NCBI GenBank assembly: GCA_944474755.1
Contig: OX104118.1
Coordinates: 70,747,575-70,811,574, forward strand
Direction: 5' to 3'
Length of the DNA stretch: 64,000 nucleotides
Source of the DNA: Limnoperna fortunei
Lineage: Eukaryota > Mollusca > Bivalvia > Mytilida > Modiolidae
The stretch's first letter is position 1. Each line of letters starts with the position of its first letter. The position numbers were made by a program, and so were the translations under genes. The notes beneath the pieces were generated by a model. It saw only the letters and a program-made list of their open reading frames with translations, was not told the DNA's origin and searched no databases. This document shows, one piece after another, positions 23,691-36,425 of this stretch.

Positions 23691-24865
23691 ACCACAATAA
23701 ACAGTATGCAAAAATATCGCATAAATTTCTGACTTCGAACATTAAATAAAGCATCACTGGGTCGGGTTTGGACCGTTTTAAAGCATCCTAGTCCTAATTT
23801 CTATTTCTCTTAAAAGACACATTAAAAAAGTCATCACATTAAAAAACTAGATCAGCACAATACTTTTATAATGCAGAGAAGTATTGTAATTCAGTAATGT
23901 AGTGCTCGTGTCGCTGGGGTTTCCACAAGGTCTAATTTGTTAATTGAACATAACACTAAATAAACATGTATTGATATTAAAATTGTTAACAATAAAGATG
24001 TCCTTGGAAGTTTGTTCAAGTTATACATGTGGTTGTTCTATTTGTACTATTTAATTTTTAAATTGACATAAGGAGGTCTGTTTTAAGAACAAATGTCGAC
24101 ATTGAATTTGATGTTACCGATACCTCAAAAGAATCAGTTCTTAATAAAAAAAAAATTTTTGTAATAGCTACATTTTTCAGTCCAACGTCCAACTTTTGTT
24201 TGTGCATAATTTTCATTGATTTTTAATTTGTTTGTTTAGCGTCAAGTGGGCAATATAATTGTGTATAAGAAATGAAAAGTGAACAAAGTCTTAACGAGAA
24301 TGAAAAGAAAGATAATTTAAGTAAGCAAATTTATTTTGGTAAATGTAAATACACCGATAGGATGTATTTATCCTCCTAGATATCAATTACTATTCGTCGG
24401 GTACATATTTTCGTGGTTTTCGTTAGGACAGCAAAACCACACAACGAAAAACAATTGCCGGTTGTTCTAATTAGAATAAATAATCAATTAACAAATTTGT
24501 TTATGATTGAAAAAAAGAAACTTTTTCTAAAACAACGAAATTTAGACTGTATTACATGGGTATAAATGAAGAACAAGATCAAGACATAATTGAATTATAA
24601 AATATCGCTAATCTATTCCCTTTTTATGCAACTTTATCTCATGCGTATTTCGTCAAATCTCTAGCGTCTAAAAGCGTCTTCAACCTTTTTTTGCAATAAA
24701 TATATTTACAGAGTCGGGGTATACAGTGGTCCGTCTATTCAAAGTTGATTACAAAATTTTAGTTTGTAAACTTTCCAATCACACAGTTATTTTAGTGTAC
24801 ACATAGTTACTACACAGAACAGCCTCGCGTACAAGTACATGAATAAATGAGTGAATTTTAAACTA

Positions 24866-25027
24866 TACTCGACTCCAATCTTAATTGACAAGGATTGCCA
24901 GTTTCCTACCGCAGGTCCGGAGTTTTCTCCAGGGTAAGACGGCTTCCTACCCAATAAAAACTGGACGCCATGGATATAACTAAAAAATTGCTGAAAGTGG
25001 CGTCAAACACCATTAAAACAAACAAAG
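24866..25027 (+). repeat. SINE lacking its head
   Basis: Contains ACTCCAATCTTAATTGACAA, CGCAGGTCCGGAGTTTTCTC and TTGCTGAAAGTGGCGTCAAA, then an AAAC-type tail. Confidence 0.8.
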
Positions 25028-25537
25028 TACTTCCATTTTGAACATTAAAAATACCACTACCATGTTTGGTTTTGTTGTGTTGAAAAGACATTTAATAAAT
25101 TTTAAAAGTTAGATTGCTATATCGTAAAATGGTTTCACTATTCAATACATTGTACATTAAAAAGATATAAAAACAAAAAATGGAACATTCATAATAATAG
25201 ATATATAACATAAAATGGAACATTCAAAATAATATCACGTACCAAGGCCGAGCAAACACGGAAATTTGCTGTTTTGGTTCAAAAGAACTCTTGGTTTGTA
25301 TAATGGTCACACGGGATTAGCAATTGTATTTGATTATTTTATACCTAACAATACTTTTAATGATTTTATTTTTTTATTAATTAAATTGGCACAAAGCGTT
25401 TCCTTACAAGTTTGGTTTCTAGTTTCTTTAATATAGAAGCTGATTTTTTTTAAAGTTTAAATATATATTTAACATAACCACTCTCGTTGTAAACATTGTA
25501 ATAGGACTAAATTATGTAATAAAAAGTTTTGACAAAC

Positions 25538-25686
25538 CTCCATCGCTTTGTCCGAACTGTACAACATACGACCATATTTTGTTTTTCTTCTTTCTCGTAT
25601 AATATGCAAAAATTTATCTGTGACATCGACGTCCTTGTTGTCCATAGATTCCTCATCCGCTTCCAACATTTTCTTTTCTGGTAATC
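25538..25686 (-). CDS. Internal coding exon (149 nt, phase 1 in, phase 0 out)
   Basis: The acceptor is ...TATATTTAACAG and the donor is GTTTGT at 25537-25532. The exon starts with GA, which completes a codon begun by a lone G in the upstream exon, then reads LPEKKMLEADEESMDNKD and continues with a Lys/Arg-rich part (HIIRERRKTKYGRM). The frame closes soon after the donor, and no other frame is open across the whole exon. The next exon downstream is 11.7 kb away. The phase-1 entry matters because three candidate upstream exons (60.5, 46.2 and 39.3 kb) all end in phase 1. Confidence 0.68.
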
Positions 25687-26357
25687 CTGTTAAATATAAA
25701 TCATTATATGCTAATACCTAATTAGTGTTAGGTAGGAATTACATGTTTACTAATTTTACGAATGGAAACTGAAGCCATTGGATGAATCTGATGCCATGTA
25801 GATAGGTCAATACCTAATAACTTTTTTTTTGGAATAGCTGGATTGAAACAAATTGATTAACTTTGATTGTAATATCCATAGTAAGTCACACTACTTCTAA
25901 ACCATCATTCGTAGTCTGCTTGATGGTGGTCATAAACATTTTGACTGTTATCGACTTTGGAATTAGTGTTTTCACATATAATTTTATATAGTTCTCTTTG
26001 AGTTCTTCTTATCTTTCAATTCGTCAATGTATTGATCTACATTGTTTAAAAATTATCATTTGCTTTCAATTTTGTTCGATGGTAATGCTATGTTCTGGGT
26101 AATTGACCAATAAATATCCCATTATTGCGGGATTTGTATAAATCATATAACTGATAATTAATTAGGTTTCCCTGGAATTTCAGTGGTGGAGGGAATAAAC
26201 TTACTTTTCTACACGTACATGGTAAAATACCTAAAATAAATCGTAGTTTGAGAACGTAAATGTGTAGCTATAAAGGATTATAGATGATTAGCGCCAGTCT
26301 GGATAAATAATATTAAATTTATCATTGTCCTGAGTTGACATCTAGGTTATGGGTGGC

Positions 26358-27735
26358 TGGGAATATAATATACAACGTTAGAGTGGGGGTAAGGCTCACT
26401 ACCAGAATTCTGGAAATATACTATAGCAAGCGATTAACATGATTAGGTTCGTTAGAGTATGGGTAAGGCTCACTACCAGAATTCTGAGAGTGTAATATAG
26501 CAAGCGATTAGGTTCGTTAGAGTGTGGGTAAGGCTCACTACCAGACTTCTGGGAATATAATATAGCAAGCGATTAAAATTATTATGTTCGTTAGAGTGTG
26601 AGTAAGGCTCACTACCAGAATTCTGGAAATATACTATAGCAAGCGATTAGCATGATTAGGCTCGTAAGAGTGTGGGTTAGGTTCCCTACCAGACTTCTGG
26701 GAATATAATAAAGCAAGCGATTAAAATTATTATGTTCGTTAGAGTGTGAGTAAGGCTCACTACCAGAATTCTGGAAATATACTATAGCAAGCGATTAGCA
26801 TGATTAGGCTCGTAAGAGTGTGGGTTAGGTTCCCTACCAGACTTCTGGGAATATAATATAGCAAGCGATTAAAATTATTATGTTCGTTAGAGTGTGAGTA
26901 AGGCTCACTACCAGAATTCTGGAAATATACTATAGCAAGCGATTAGCATGATTAGGCTCGTAAGAGTGTGGGTTAGGTTCACTACCAGAATTCTGAGAAT
27001 ATAATATAGCAAGCGATTAACATGATTAGGCTCGTAAGAGTGTGGGTTAGGTTCCCTACCAGAATTCTGGGAATATAATATACCACGCGATTAACATGAT
27101 TAGGTTCGTTAGAGTGTGGGTAAGGCTCACTACCAGAATTCTGGGAATATAATATAGCAAGCGATTAACATGAGTATAGGTTCGTTAGAGTTTGGGTTAG
27201 GTTCACTACCAGGATTCTGGGAATATAATATACCACGCGATGAACATGATTATGTTCGTTAGAGTGTGGGTAAGGCTCACTACCAGAATTCTGGGAATAT
27301 AATATAGCAAGCGATTAACATGAGTATAGGTTCGTTAGAGTTTGGGTTAGGTTCACTACCAGGATTCTGGGAATATAATATACCACGCGATGAACATGAT
27401 TGGGTTCGTTAGAGTGTGGGTAAGGCTCACTACCAGAATTCTGGGAATATAATATACCACGCGATAAACATAATTAGGTTCGTTAGAGTGTGGGTAAGGC
27501 TCACTACCAGAATTCTGGGAATATAATATAGCAAGCGATTAACATGATTAGGTTCGTTAGAGTGTGGGTAAGGCTCACTACCAGAATTCTGGGAATATAA
27601 TATACCACGCGATAAACATAATTAGGTTCGTTAGAGTGTGGGTTAGGCTCACTAACAGAATTCTGGGAATATAATATAACAAGCGATTAACATGATTAGG
27701 TTCGTTAGAGTGTTTGTTCGGCTCACTAACAGTAT
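26358..27735. repeat. 74-bp minisatellite, ~18 copies, with higher-order structure
   Basis: The unit carries GTTCGTTAGAGTGTGGGTAA, GGCTCACTACCAGAATTCTG and GCAAGCGATTAACATGATTA. Variant units (CCACGCG, TTCCCTACCAGACTTC) recur in ordered pairs of about 148-150 bp. Confidence 0.95.
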
Positions 27736-27785
27736 TTGCGTCGGTTGATGTCCATCTGCAAGATAACAATCTTAGTTCCACTTAC

Positions 27786-28978
27786 AATGTCACGTCAGAA
27801 CTTTTGAGTACCTAACATAACCTTAACATTAGCCAGACTTACACTGTTACGTCAGACTTTTTGAGTACCTAACATAATTACATTAGCCAGACTTACACTG
27901 TTATGTCAGAACTTTTGAGTACCTAACATAACATTAGCCAGACTTACACTGTAATGTCAGAACTTTTGACTACCTAACATAACATTAGTCAGACTTACAC
28001 TGTCACGTTAGAACTTTTGACTACCTAACATAACATAAGCCAGACTTACACTGTCATGTCAGAACTTTTGAGTACCTAACATAACGTTTACATTAGCCAG
28101 ACTTACACTGTCACGTCAGAACTTTTGACTACCTAACATAACATTAGGCAGACTTACACTGTCACGTTAGAACTTTTGAGTACCTAACATAACATTAGCC
28201 AGACTTACACTGTCACGTTAGAACTTTTGACTACCTAACATAACATTAGCCAGACTTACACTGTCATGTCAGAACTTTTGACTACCTAACATTACATTAG
28301 TCAGACTTACTCTGTCACGTCAGGACTTTTGACTACCTAACATAACATTAGCCAGACTTACACTGTCACGTTAGAACTTCTGAGTACCTAACATAACATT
28401 AGCCAGACTTACACTGTCATGTCAGAACTTTTGACTACCTAACATAACATTAGTCAGACTTACACTGTCACGTCAGAACTTTTGACTACCTAGCATAACA
28501 TTAGTCAGACTTACACTGTCATGTCAGAACTTTTGACTACCTAACATAACATTAGTCAGACTTACACTGTCACGTTAGAACTTTTGAGTACCTAACATAA
28601 CATTAGCCAGACTTACACTGTCATGTCAGAACTTTTGACTACCTAACATAACATTAGTCAGACTTACACTGTCACGTTAGAACTTTTGAGTACCTAACAT
28701 AACATTAGTCAGACTTACACTGTCATGTCAGAACTTTTGACTACCTAACATAACATTAGTCAGACTTACACTGTCACGTTAGAACTTTTGAGTACCTAAC
28801 ATAACATTAGTCAGACTTACACTGTCATGTCAGAACTTTTGAGTACCTAACATAACATTAGTCAGACTTACACTGTCACGTCAGAACTTTTGACTACCTA
28901 ACATAAATATTACATTAGCCAGACTTACACTGTCACGTCAGAACTTTTGAGTACCTAACATAACATTAGCCAGACTTC
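27786..28978. repeat. 51-bp minisatellite, ~23 copies
   Basis: The unit carries CACGTCAGAACTTTTGAGTA, CCTAACATAACATTAGCCAG and ACTTACACTGT. Sites CACGTTAG/CATGTCAG and GAGTA/GACTA alternate, giving a 102-bp pattern over part of the array. Confidence 0.95.
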
Positions 28979-29020
28979 CGACATGTCTTAATGTATTCAC
29001 TATAATTAGTCGGTTTTTTA

Positions 29021-29926
29021 ATGCCCCCGCGACGACATGTCGGGGGGCATTAAGTTTTACTCATGTCCGTCCGTCCGTCTATCCGTCCGTCCGTCCGTAC
29101 GTCCGAACAAATTTCCGTCAAGCTTTTCTCAGAAACCGTACATGAGAACAATTTGAAATTTTGCAGAGTAGTTCAGTATCACAAGTTGTATGTCCTAAGC
29201 GAATTTCAAACCTGTCGGACAACTACTTCCTGTTTGGGACTGGGCCGATATAAAAATGTGTTAACACAAGTATGAAAATTTCCGTCAAGCTTTTCTCAGT
29301 AACCGTACATGAGAACACTTTGAAATTTGGGAGGGTGGTTCAGTATCACAAGTTGTATGTCCTAAGCGACTTTCAGACCTGTCGGACAACTACTTCCTGT
29401 TTGCGACTGGGCCGATATGAAAATGTTCTAACATGAGTATGAAAATTTCCGTCAAGCTTTTCTCAGAAACTGTACATCAGAACAATTTGAAATTTGACAA
29501 GTTGGTTCAGTATCACAAGTTGTACGTCCTAAGCGACTTTCAGACCTGTCGGACAACTACTTCCTGTTTGGGACTTGGCCGATATGAAAATGTGTTAACA
29601 TGAGAATGAAAATTTCCGTCAAGCTTTTTTCAGAAACCGTACATCAAAACAATTTGAAATTTGGCAGGGTAGTTCAGTATCACAAGTTGTATGTCCTAGG
29701 CAACTTTCAGACCTGTCGGACAACTACTTCCTGTTTGCGACTGGGCCGATATGAAAATGTGTTAACATGAGTATGAAAATTTCCGTCAAGCTTTACTCAG
29801 AAACCGTACATTACAACAATTTGAAATTTGGCAGGGTGGTTAAGTATCACAAGTTGTACGTCCTAAGCGACTTTCAGACCTGTTGGACAACTACTTCCTG
29901 TTTGGGACTTACTTTAGCGGGGGCAT
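29021..29926. mobile_element. Candidate non-autonomous element with ATGCCCCCGC inverted ends and internal 167-bp repeats
   Basis: Begins ATGCCCCCGC (29021) and ends GCGGGGGCAT (29926), a 10-bp perfect terminal inverted repeat. A subterminal hairpin pairs AATGCCCCC with GGGGGCATT. A (GTCC)n-type run at 29064-29105 follows, then about 4.9 copies of a 167-bp unit (TTTCCGTCAAGCTTTTCTCA, CCTGTCGGACAACTACTTCC). Target-site duplication was not resolved. There is no transposase. Reading frames here are repeat artefacts. Confidence 0.62.
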
Positions 29927-31090
29927 CCGTGTCCCATGGACACATTCTTCAATTTTTTTAAATAAGTTAAAATGTACACATATACTTGATTTTCATTGCT
30001 GTCATTGTCTAGTTGCCTTGGTGACAATAGCTTCCAATCTTGAACAGTACCGAGTCAATACAAATTTGTTTTTGTTTACTACCACAGATGTATATTTTAG
30101 GACGAATACAAATGGGGTTTTTTGTTAATCTTTTGGCCCTTATTTAGAGTCTATACTCATGTACAGAACTAAATCTTTAAAACACAGGGTTGGTTTTCCA
30201 ATCTGAATCGATATATTTGAACCGTCCCCCCTGTGCTGAACAATTTATAAGGAAGTCAAATTACCGCTGAACGGTAATGCTGTGTTAATTATCTTCAATA
30301 CAATAATACTCGAAACATGTGTTTGTATTAGAATTAAGTATAAGTAGGAGATGACTTTAATACAGTGTTTGGATTAGTAACTTTGGGAACGAATAAATAC
30401 TATTGATACCTGTAAACAGTTCGGGGGGAATTACAGAGTTGTAATACGAGTACTCTGCTGCATAGAGAAAGCAATTAGGCTGTTTTTGTTTGGGTTGGAC
30501 TTTAATCTTGTAAACTGATAACCGATAATCTTTTTTAAATACTCTTATTACATTGCCAGAATCCTAAAATATTTTAGGTATCTACAATCCATTTTATTTG
30601 GTTTAACTTTATATATAATTGATATTTTTTGATAAATTAGATTTGTGTAAACCTTGTCACATTACATTCTGTATCTGGAGAGGTTCTTTGAAAACGGCTG
30701 ATAGAAATGTGATATTGCATGGTTGTATTAAGAAAACATGATAATGCACGGCTATTTTTAAATTTATTTAAATAATTTGGAATTCCCCTTTAAACAGCCA
30801 ATCAGAATTTACTTCTGTCTATTAAGGAAATTATGAACATTCTAAAAAATTTCCAACATTTTAATATGTTGTTTGTTTTTTGTATTAATATATCATTTGA
30901 ATTAAAAGTTTTCATAATTTCGGCAAATATTGAAATGAAATGTGAAATTTTCGTACACAAGAAAACAAACCATAAAAACAGTAAACCTGTCAAAAGAAAC
31001 ATTGAACTAAATTGCTTTTTAATACCACAACATGTAGATACAAATGTGCATAAAAAAACATCAATTGCTAATACACAAATTGTAGCTCTT
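29927..31090. other. AT-rich intronic sequence
   Basis: No array, TE signature or exon is supported. Overlapping both-strand frames at 30.8-31.1 kb are chance AT-rich reading. Confidence 0.45.
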
Positions 31091-31096
31091 AAATAC

Positions 31097-31194
31097 GGTC
31101 GATATGAAAAATATCGACATGAGATAACATTTTGACCTCGAACTTCGTTCTCGGTCGATAGGTTCGCATGTCAATATATTTTTTCATACCGACC
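31097..31194. repeat. Imperfect 98-bp hairpin
   Basis: GGTCGATATGAAAAATATCG pairs with the end segment ATATTTTTTCATACCGACC, with CATG at the inner edge of both arms. The loop itself contains a second palindrome (CGAACTTCGTTC). It may be a small fold-back element. Confidence 0.6.
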
Positions 31195-31727
31195 TAATTT
31201 AAAGGCTATAACTGTAAAATACAGTATTCTATCTTAATCCATACTGAAAAAAAGTTCAATTGGGACAGTAAATTTTAACATTGTCATAAACACTAATAGA
31301 AAAATTAATATTTCATTCGATCATTGCAAACAAACAATGATGTCGAAAAATTTTATTGCCCCTGAATTAGCTGTTGACCGAGTTAACTTATCTATTTACC
31401 GTTATAAAACAGTAAACGATTGACTGTAATAAAACTCAAAGATTATATGTTACAGCATGTACAAGTATATTTTACAGCCATCTAACACTTAGAGACACTG
31501 TACAATTATAGCATTTGATTTAAACATATCTTCTTTGTTAATAACAAAATGGATTGGACACAAGTCAATACATACTTATAAAGTCCTTTCCACATTATAC
31601 ATGTACTAGAACAAAGTAGATACAAGAACGTGTACACAATTTCAAATGAACAAACATGGTAAATAATTACAAAAGAATCAAAGTCAATAATGGCTGAATA
31701 TGTTTCCGTTTGACTCTTGTCACTGCA

Positions 31728-32055
31728 TCAAACAATTAAAAATCTTTTGGTTCTCTTAACATATTCAAACACTTCTCTAAAAATATTTACATTCTGTTCA
31801 TAAGAAAGTTCTAGATTGCCACAAGTAAGCGTGTGTAAATCAATATTAGTTCCATTTGGTATCCATCTAAGACTACCAATAAGGTCTAATCTTCGGTTGT
31901 TATATATAGGACATTCAAAGAAAAAGTGGTTTGCATCTTCAATACGACAACCGCATAAACACGATGGATTTGAAAGAAGGTTTGATCTAAATAAATCGTA
32001 ATTAAGAAAGAATGCTGAGCATCGTATTTGTGTTAATATTATGTTTAGTTTTCAT
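31728..32055 (-). pseudogene. 3' end of a non-LTR retrotransposon (CCHC tail)
   Basis: The minus-strand frame reads ILTQIRCSAFFLNYDLFRSN and on through PSCLCGCRIEDANHFFFECP, then YNNRRLDLIGSLRWIPN, ending at TGA (31728). C-x-C ... H-x4-C is the zinc-knuckle-like tail seen at the C terminus of many jockey/CR1-type LINE polyproteins. The piece is 5' truncated, as is usual for LINE insertions. A stop lies just upstream of the recognisable part. Confidence 0.75.
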
Positions 32056-32059
32056 GAGC

Positions 32060-34596
32060 ATTTTAATGAGGTCGATACATGTTTTATCGTGTTGATGAAA
32101 TTATATCGACTGAGTATATCAACATGCATTGACCGCAAATCAAACAGCTAGTTCAACTAAACAACAATTTAATTTTTAACATGAACACATTAGCCATACA
32201 CTGCATATGAAAAAGGCTGATTTTTTTCAAAATAGAAAAACAGATCAATTAAAAGATCTGGAAAATTAGTAAAAAAAATCTATGTGTTAGTAAAGCTTAC
32301 TCTTCAAACTATTTAAGTTTAGAAGTGGTTAGTCTGCAAACGTTTTTACAGTTAATCATGTTTTGACTAATGGAATTCATTAAATTATACAATATTTTAA
32401 TAAATATGATTGCAATGCAAGATAATGAATCAACACGCAAATTTGTATATTAACTATTGAGATATTATTGAAGCATTTCAAATTCGTTAGAAGTTTATTT
32501 GTAATAGTGCAGCCTTCATAACAAGCTGTTAAATATCACATGTAGCATAACAATAATTTGTACATATGTTACACCTTGTCAGATAAATTATTATCTACAT
32601 GTTTGAAATATTAACATGTTCACAATTTAAAATTTGTCAATAAGAAAACCAATTAGTGATCAATAGAAAGGTAGCGATAAATTATTATGAGCAATTAAAC
32701 ATATTATTTGTTACTTGTTTTCCGGAATAGAATTAATACTCAACTTTCGTGTTTGTTTTCTGTAACCATGACTTCCAGTCAATATGTTTTTAAGATATGA
32801 TATGGACGCAAAGAGCAATAATCCTGCGGAGATGTGAAAGTTGCATATGTATTATGTATTAAGTTATTCGGTTAGTTTTCTCTTTATTACAAAATTGCCA
32901 GTACATTTACACTCCCAATATTCTTAATTATCGATAAATTGTTTACAACGGTCAAGCGGTTTATATTCAGCGTACAAATTTAAGAAAAGATGTAACTGGT
33001 GATGGTAAATTCTATGCTATTATTTTTCGTGCAAAACGCACACCACTTAAAAGATCGTCATTGATATGTTCACTTACAAATATTACAGAGTTTTAACTAG
33101 TACACCGAATCCCCATTTGTGTATTAAATTAAATAAATAATCATTAAAACAAGGAAATATTAACGAATATACTAATAGCGAAAACGCGACCACCAGTGCG
33201 TTTCATGCTGTTGTAACGACTTTTAAAGGCAATATTCAACGACTAGGTTATATTCTTATATAATAATGGAAGCGGCAATAATTAAAATAACAGATGCTAA
33301 TGTTTTAATGAAACAGAAAGAAAAAAATTGCATTCAGCACAATGTTGATGGTTTATCCAAATATCAAAGAGATCTGAATCAGAATAAGAAAACTAAACTT
33401 AACTTCAAATGTGTGAAACAGGTATTCAAAATAAAATCGCACAAGAAAAAAATTTGTATCCAAACCATCAATTCGCCGCCGGATTATTCTACATGTTTTT
33501 TTTCTGTATGATAATAACATTACGGACACATTTAAAACTTTTTTTTATCTTTGTTACAGAAGTTATTTTATATTTGTTTGTTTAAATGTTGTTAAACGCC
33601 ACTTTCAGATTTATTGTATTTTATAAAAGACGGCATACTCCGGAATTGTATAATTAAAATTGCTTTTTATACTGGTCAAAATTGTATACACAAAATAGCC
33701 TTTTATTCTGGTTGTCGATTTTTCAAATTTACGCTTATCGATAGCGATATCATTGAAAGACCAAGTATCAGGTTAAAATGTTATCCCTCTATTATTACTT
33801 CCGTAAATTCAATACCAAATATATTTATCATTGCATGAAAATTTAATATAACCCAAGCATTTTTTTGCAGTCCAATGTTTTATTTTATCTTGATTCTTCA
33901 TTCAATTATAATGACTAAAATTCTGTTCATTCATGGTAGCTAAGTACACTTCGGAATAATTTTCTCCTTGGTCCATCCTTAGCAACGAAAGTGAATACAA
34001 ATATCGCCCTCCCGGGCGGCAATAATGACACCTTACTTCCTTGTTTGATATTAATATCTCAACCTAAACGTAACCAACATCTGGAGTATATGATTTGACA
34101 TTATTGTTGGGAATTTAATTTACTACTGGTGTTTATATCGTTAGTTATAACGAATTTTTCTACTGTATAACATATCCATAATACACGAATCTTATTGTTT
34201 CATTTTTTTTACACAAGTAAAAAATACATTAACTTTACACACCCAGCTGTAAAGTAAGGGAGCGCTCGATTTAAATTAGTTATACTGTTTAAATAGTAAA
34301 CTAGATTATGTGTGCAAAAACAATTCAAAATTCGAGCCGACCCGAACGAACATGCAATTCCCATGTTGATATTATAGAACTTATTTTTATTGCAGTTTTA
34401 AGGCTATTAAACAATAGGCAAGAATCAAATAGTAACCAAATGTGGCACGTAATATTGAGCAGTATTTTTGTTCTAAAAAACCTGTCGAACTGAACGAACG
34501 AATCATAACTTCTATCTTATAACAATTTTTTTCAATACGAAAAGTAGTATTAATTCGTCATCGGGTAACAAGTATCTTTTATACTGTAAGATTTAT
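32060..34596. other. AT-rich intronic sequence with one SINE tail
   Basis: 33574-33609 (minus) is a SINE 3' tip: GTTTGTTTAAATGTTGTTAA then ACGCCACTTTCAG. Nothing else is supported. Confidence 0.45.
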
Positions 34597-34776
34597 GTAA
34601 TAGTAACTTGTGTGTAGGGCTGTATCCAGAATTACGGACTGATGAAGGACCAGATACGGACCGTTTATCTTGTTACAGCCTGAGCCAAAGGCGAGGGCTG
34701 TAACAAATAAACGGTCCGTATCGGGTCCTTCAGAAGTCCGTAATTCTGATACAGCCATACACGAAGTTACTATTAC
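34597..34776. repeat. Fold-back element, ~80-bp arms, 15-nt loop
   Basis: The left arm 34597-34680 and right arm 34696-34776 are imperfect inverted repeats (GGGCTGTATCCAGAATTACG against its complement, and GATACGGACCGTTTATCTTG against CAAATAAACGGTCCGTATC). The loop is TGAGCCAAAGGCGAG. Both strands carry mirrored frames, as expected of a palindrome. Confidence 0.88.
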
Positions 34777-35004
34777 TTTTATTTCATTGAAAACATTAGA
34801 AAACAAACAAGTTCAATACTATACAAGACAAAATGAACTTTGTTTACCTGTAATTGTTTAGCATTTGTGCTAAATAATATATTCTGTTGATATTTTACAT
34901 GTTTTACATTTTGTTTAGTAATTAGCAATCTATTAACATTTATTTGTTGCACATGAAAATTGAAAATTCAAATTATCTTTTTTTTGATCGGGCTCTATCA
35001 CCGT

Positions 35005-35075
35005 TACAACCAGGGTTGTATCAATCTTAGGGCTGTAACAGTAGATTGGATACAGCCCGTTTGCTGATACAGCCC
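35005..35075. repeat. Second small hairpin with the same GGGCTGTATC / GGCTGTAACA motifs
   Basis: GGGTTGTATCAATCT (35012) pairs with AGATTGGATACAGCCC (35043-35058). GGGCTGTAACAG and TGATACAGCCCTG flank it. It shares terminal motifs with the fold-back at 34.6 kb. Confidence 0.55.
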
Positions 35076-35879
35076 TGCTGAGTCTTTTATTCTTAAACAC
35101 ATTAACTGTAGCTTAAAATACATACTGCAAAGTATCCAATGATTAACATTATTGATATGAAATAATTTATATTACAACTCATATCGTTCTTTTCTCCTCT
35201 ATAGAATATCTATTATTACAGTACATATTATAATAATAAACACGCATATCTCACAAATATATTTAATTCACATGCTGCTGTCAAGTTTGACAAAACTGCA
35301 ATGAAAAGGGATTTCACTGTCCTGCTTGGTGGAATTGACGCTAAGACCCCAAATTAATCACAGAGACCACAATATTGACCGACGTGTCACCACAAGTACT
35401 CTCTCAACGTTTAAAATATATATTCTTCAATAAAACTCGTGTAAGAATATAGAGACGAAAAGAAAGAAAACATAACGCATCTCGCCTTTTTATCAACACG
35501 GATTGTATCTATCCGCACATTTAAAGAAGGAACGACAACAGCTATTAAATACAGCTTTTTACATCTCTTTTCGTTCATTTGAAGTAAAAAAATAAATTCG
35601 AGTTAAAAGCCATCACATACAACCAAATTGTCATGTCTATAGATGGTGATTTTCTTGTGAAATTCGATTTCCTTACATCTTTATAAATGAATGCTTTGTA
35701 CACTTAATTTAGATCGGTTCACCTCCACATCGTTTATATTTTCAAATTTAAAATAAGGGACAATCCGTGTTCTTTATAGTCAAAACAAACTCTTGGATTG
35801 CCATTTGATTCACGTTTCTAGTTCATTCCAGAAAATTATAACAATTGCTCTTTGTATTTAATAGTTGCCCATGTTTTTT

Positions 35880-35880
35880 A

Positions 35881-35929
<49 letters not shown>

Positions 35930-35952
35930 CATTATTATTATCATTATTATTA

Positions 35953-35993
<41 letters not shown>

Positions 35994-36015
35994 TATGATT
36001 ATGATTATGAGTATG

Positions 36016-36111
<96 letters not shown>

Positions 36112-36144
36112 GTTATTATTATTATTATTATTATTGTTATTATT

Positions 36145-36239
<95 letters not shown>

Positions 36240-36265
36240 CATTATTATCATCATCATTATTATTA

Positions 36266-36327
<62 letters not shown>

Positions 36328-36349
36328 TATGATTATGATTATGAGTATG

Positions 36350-36423
<74 letters not shown>
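35880..36423. repeat. (ATT)n/(ATC)n trinucleotide microsatellite, ~545 bp
   Basis: Long ATT runs with an ATC block at 36146-36201. An identical interruption (TTATGATTATGATTATGAGT) occurs at about 35992 and 36327, showing a large internal duplication. Poly-Ile, poly-Tyr and poly-Asn frames are artefacts. Confidence 0.98.

Positions 36424-36425
<2 letters not shown>

Larger units (their letters stand above)
13831..25537 (-). other. 11.7-kb intron of the minus-strand gene
   Basis: Bounded by GTTTGT (25537) and AATTGCAG (13831). It contains the 17.0-18.06 kb repeats, a SINE fossil at 18.57 kb and the whole 19.0-23.4 kb copy of the dispersed unit. In 13831-17000 I see only AT-rich sequence with no convincing exon or repeat. 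23700-24860 is likewise featureless. Confidence 0.6.

Noticed and set aside
26358..28978. CRISPR-like arrays
   Set aside because: The whole unit repeats without unique spacers, and the context is eukaryotic.
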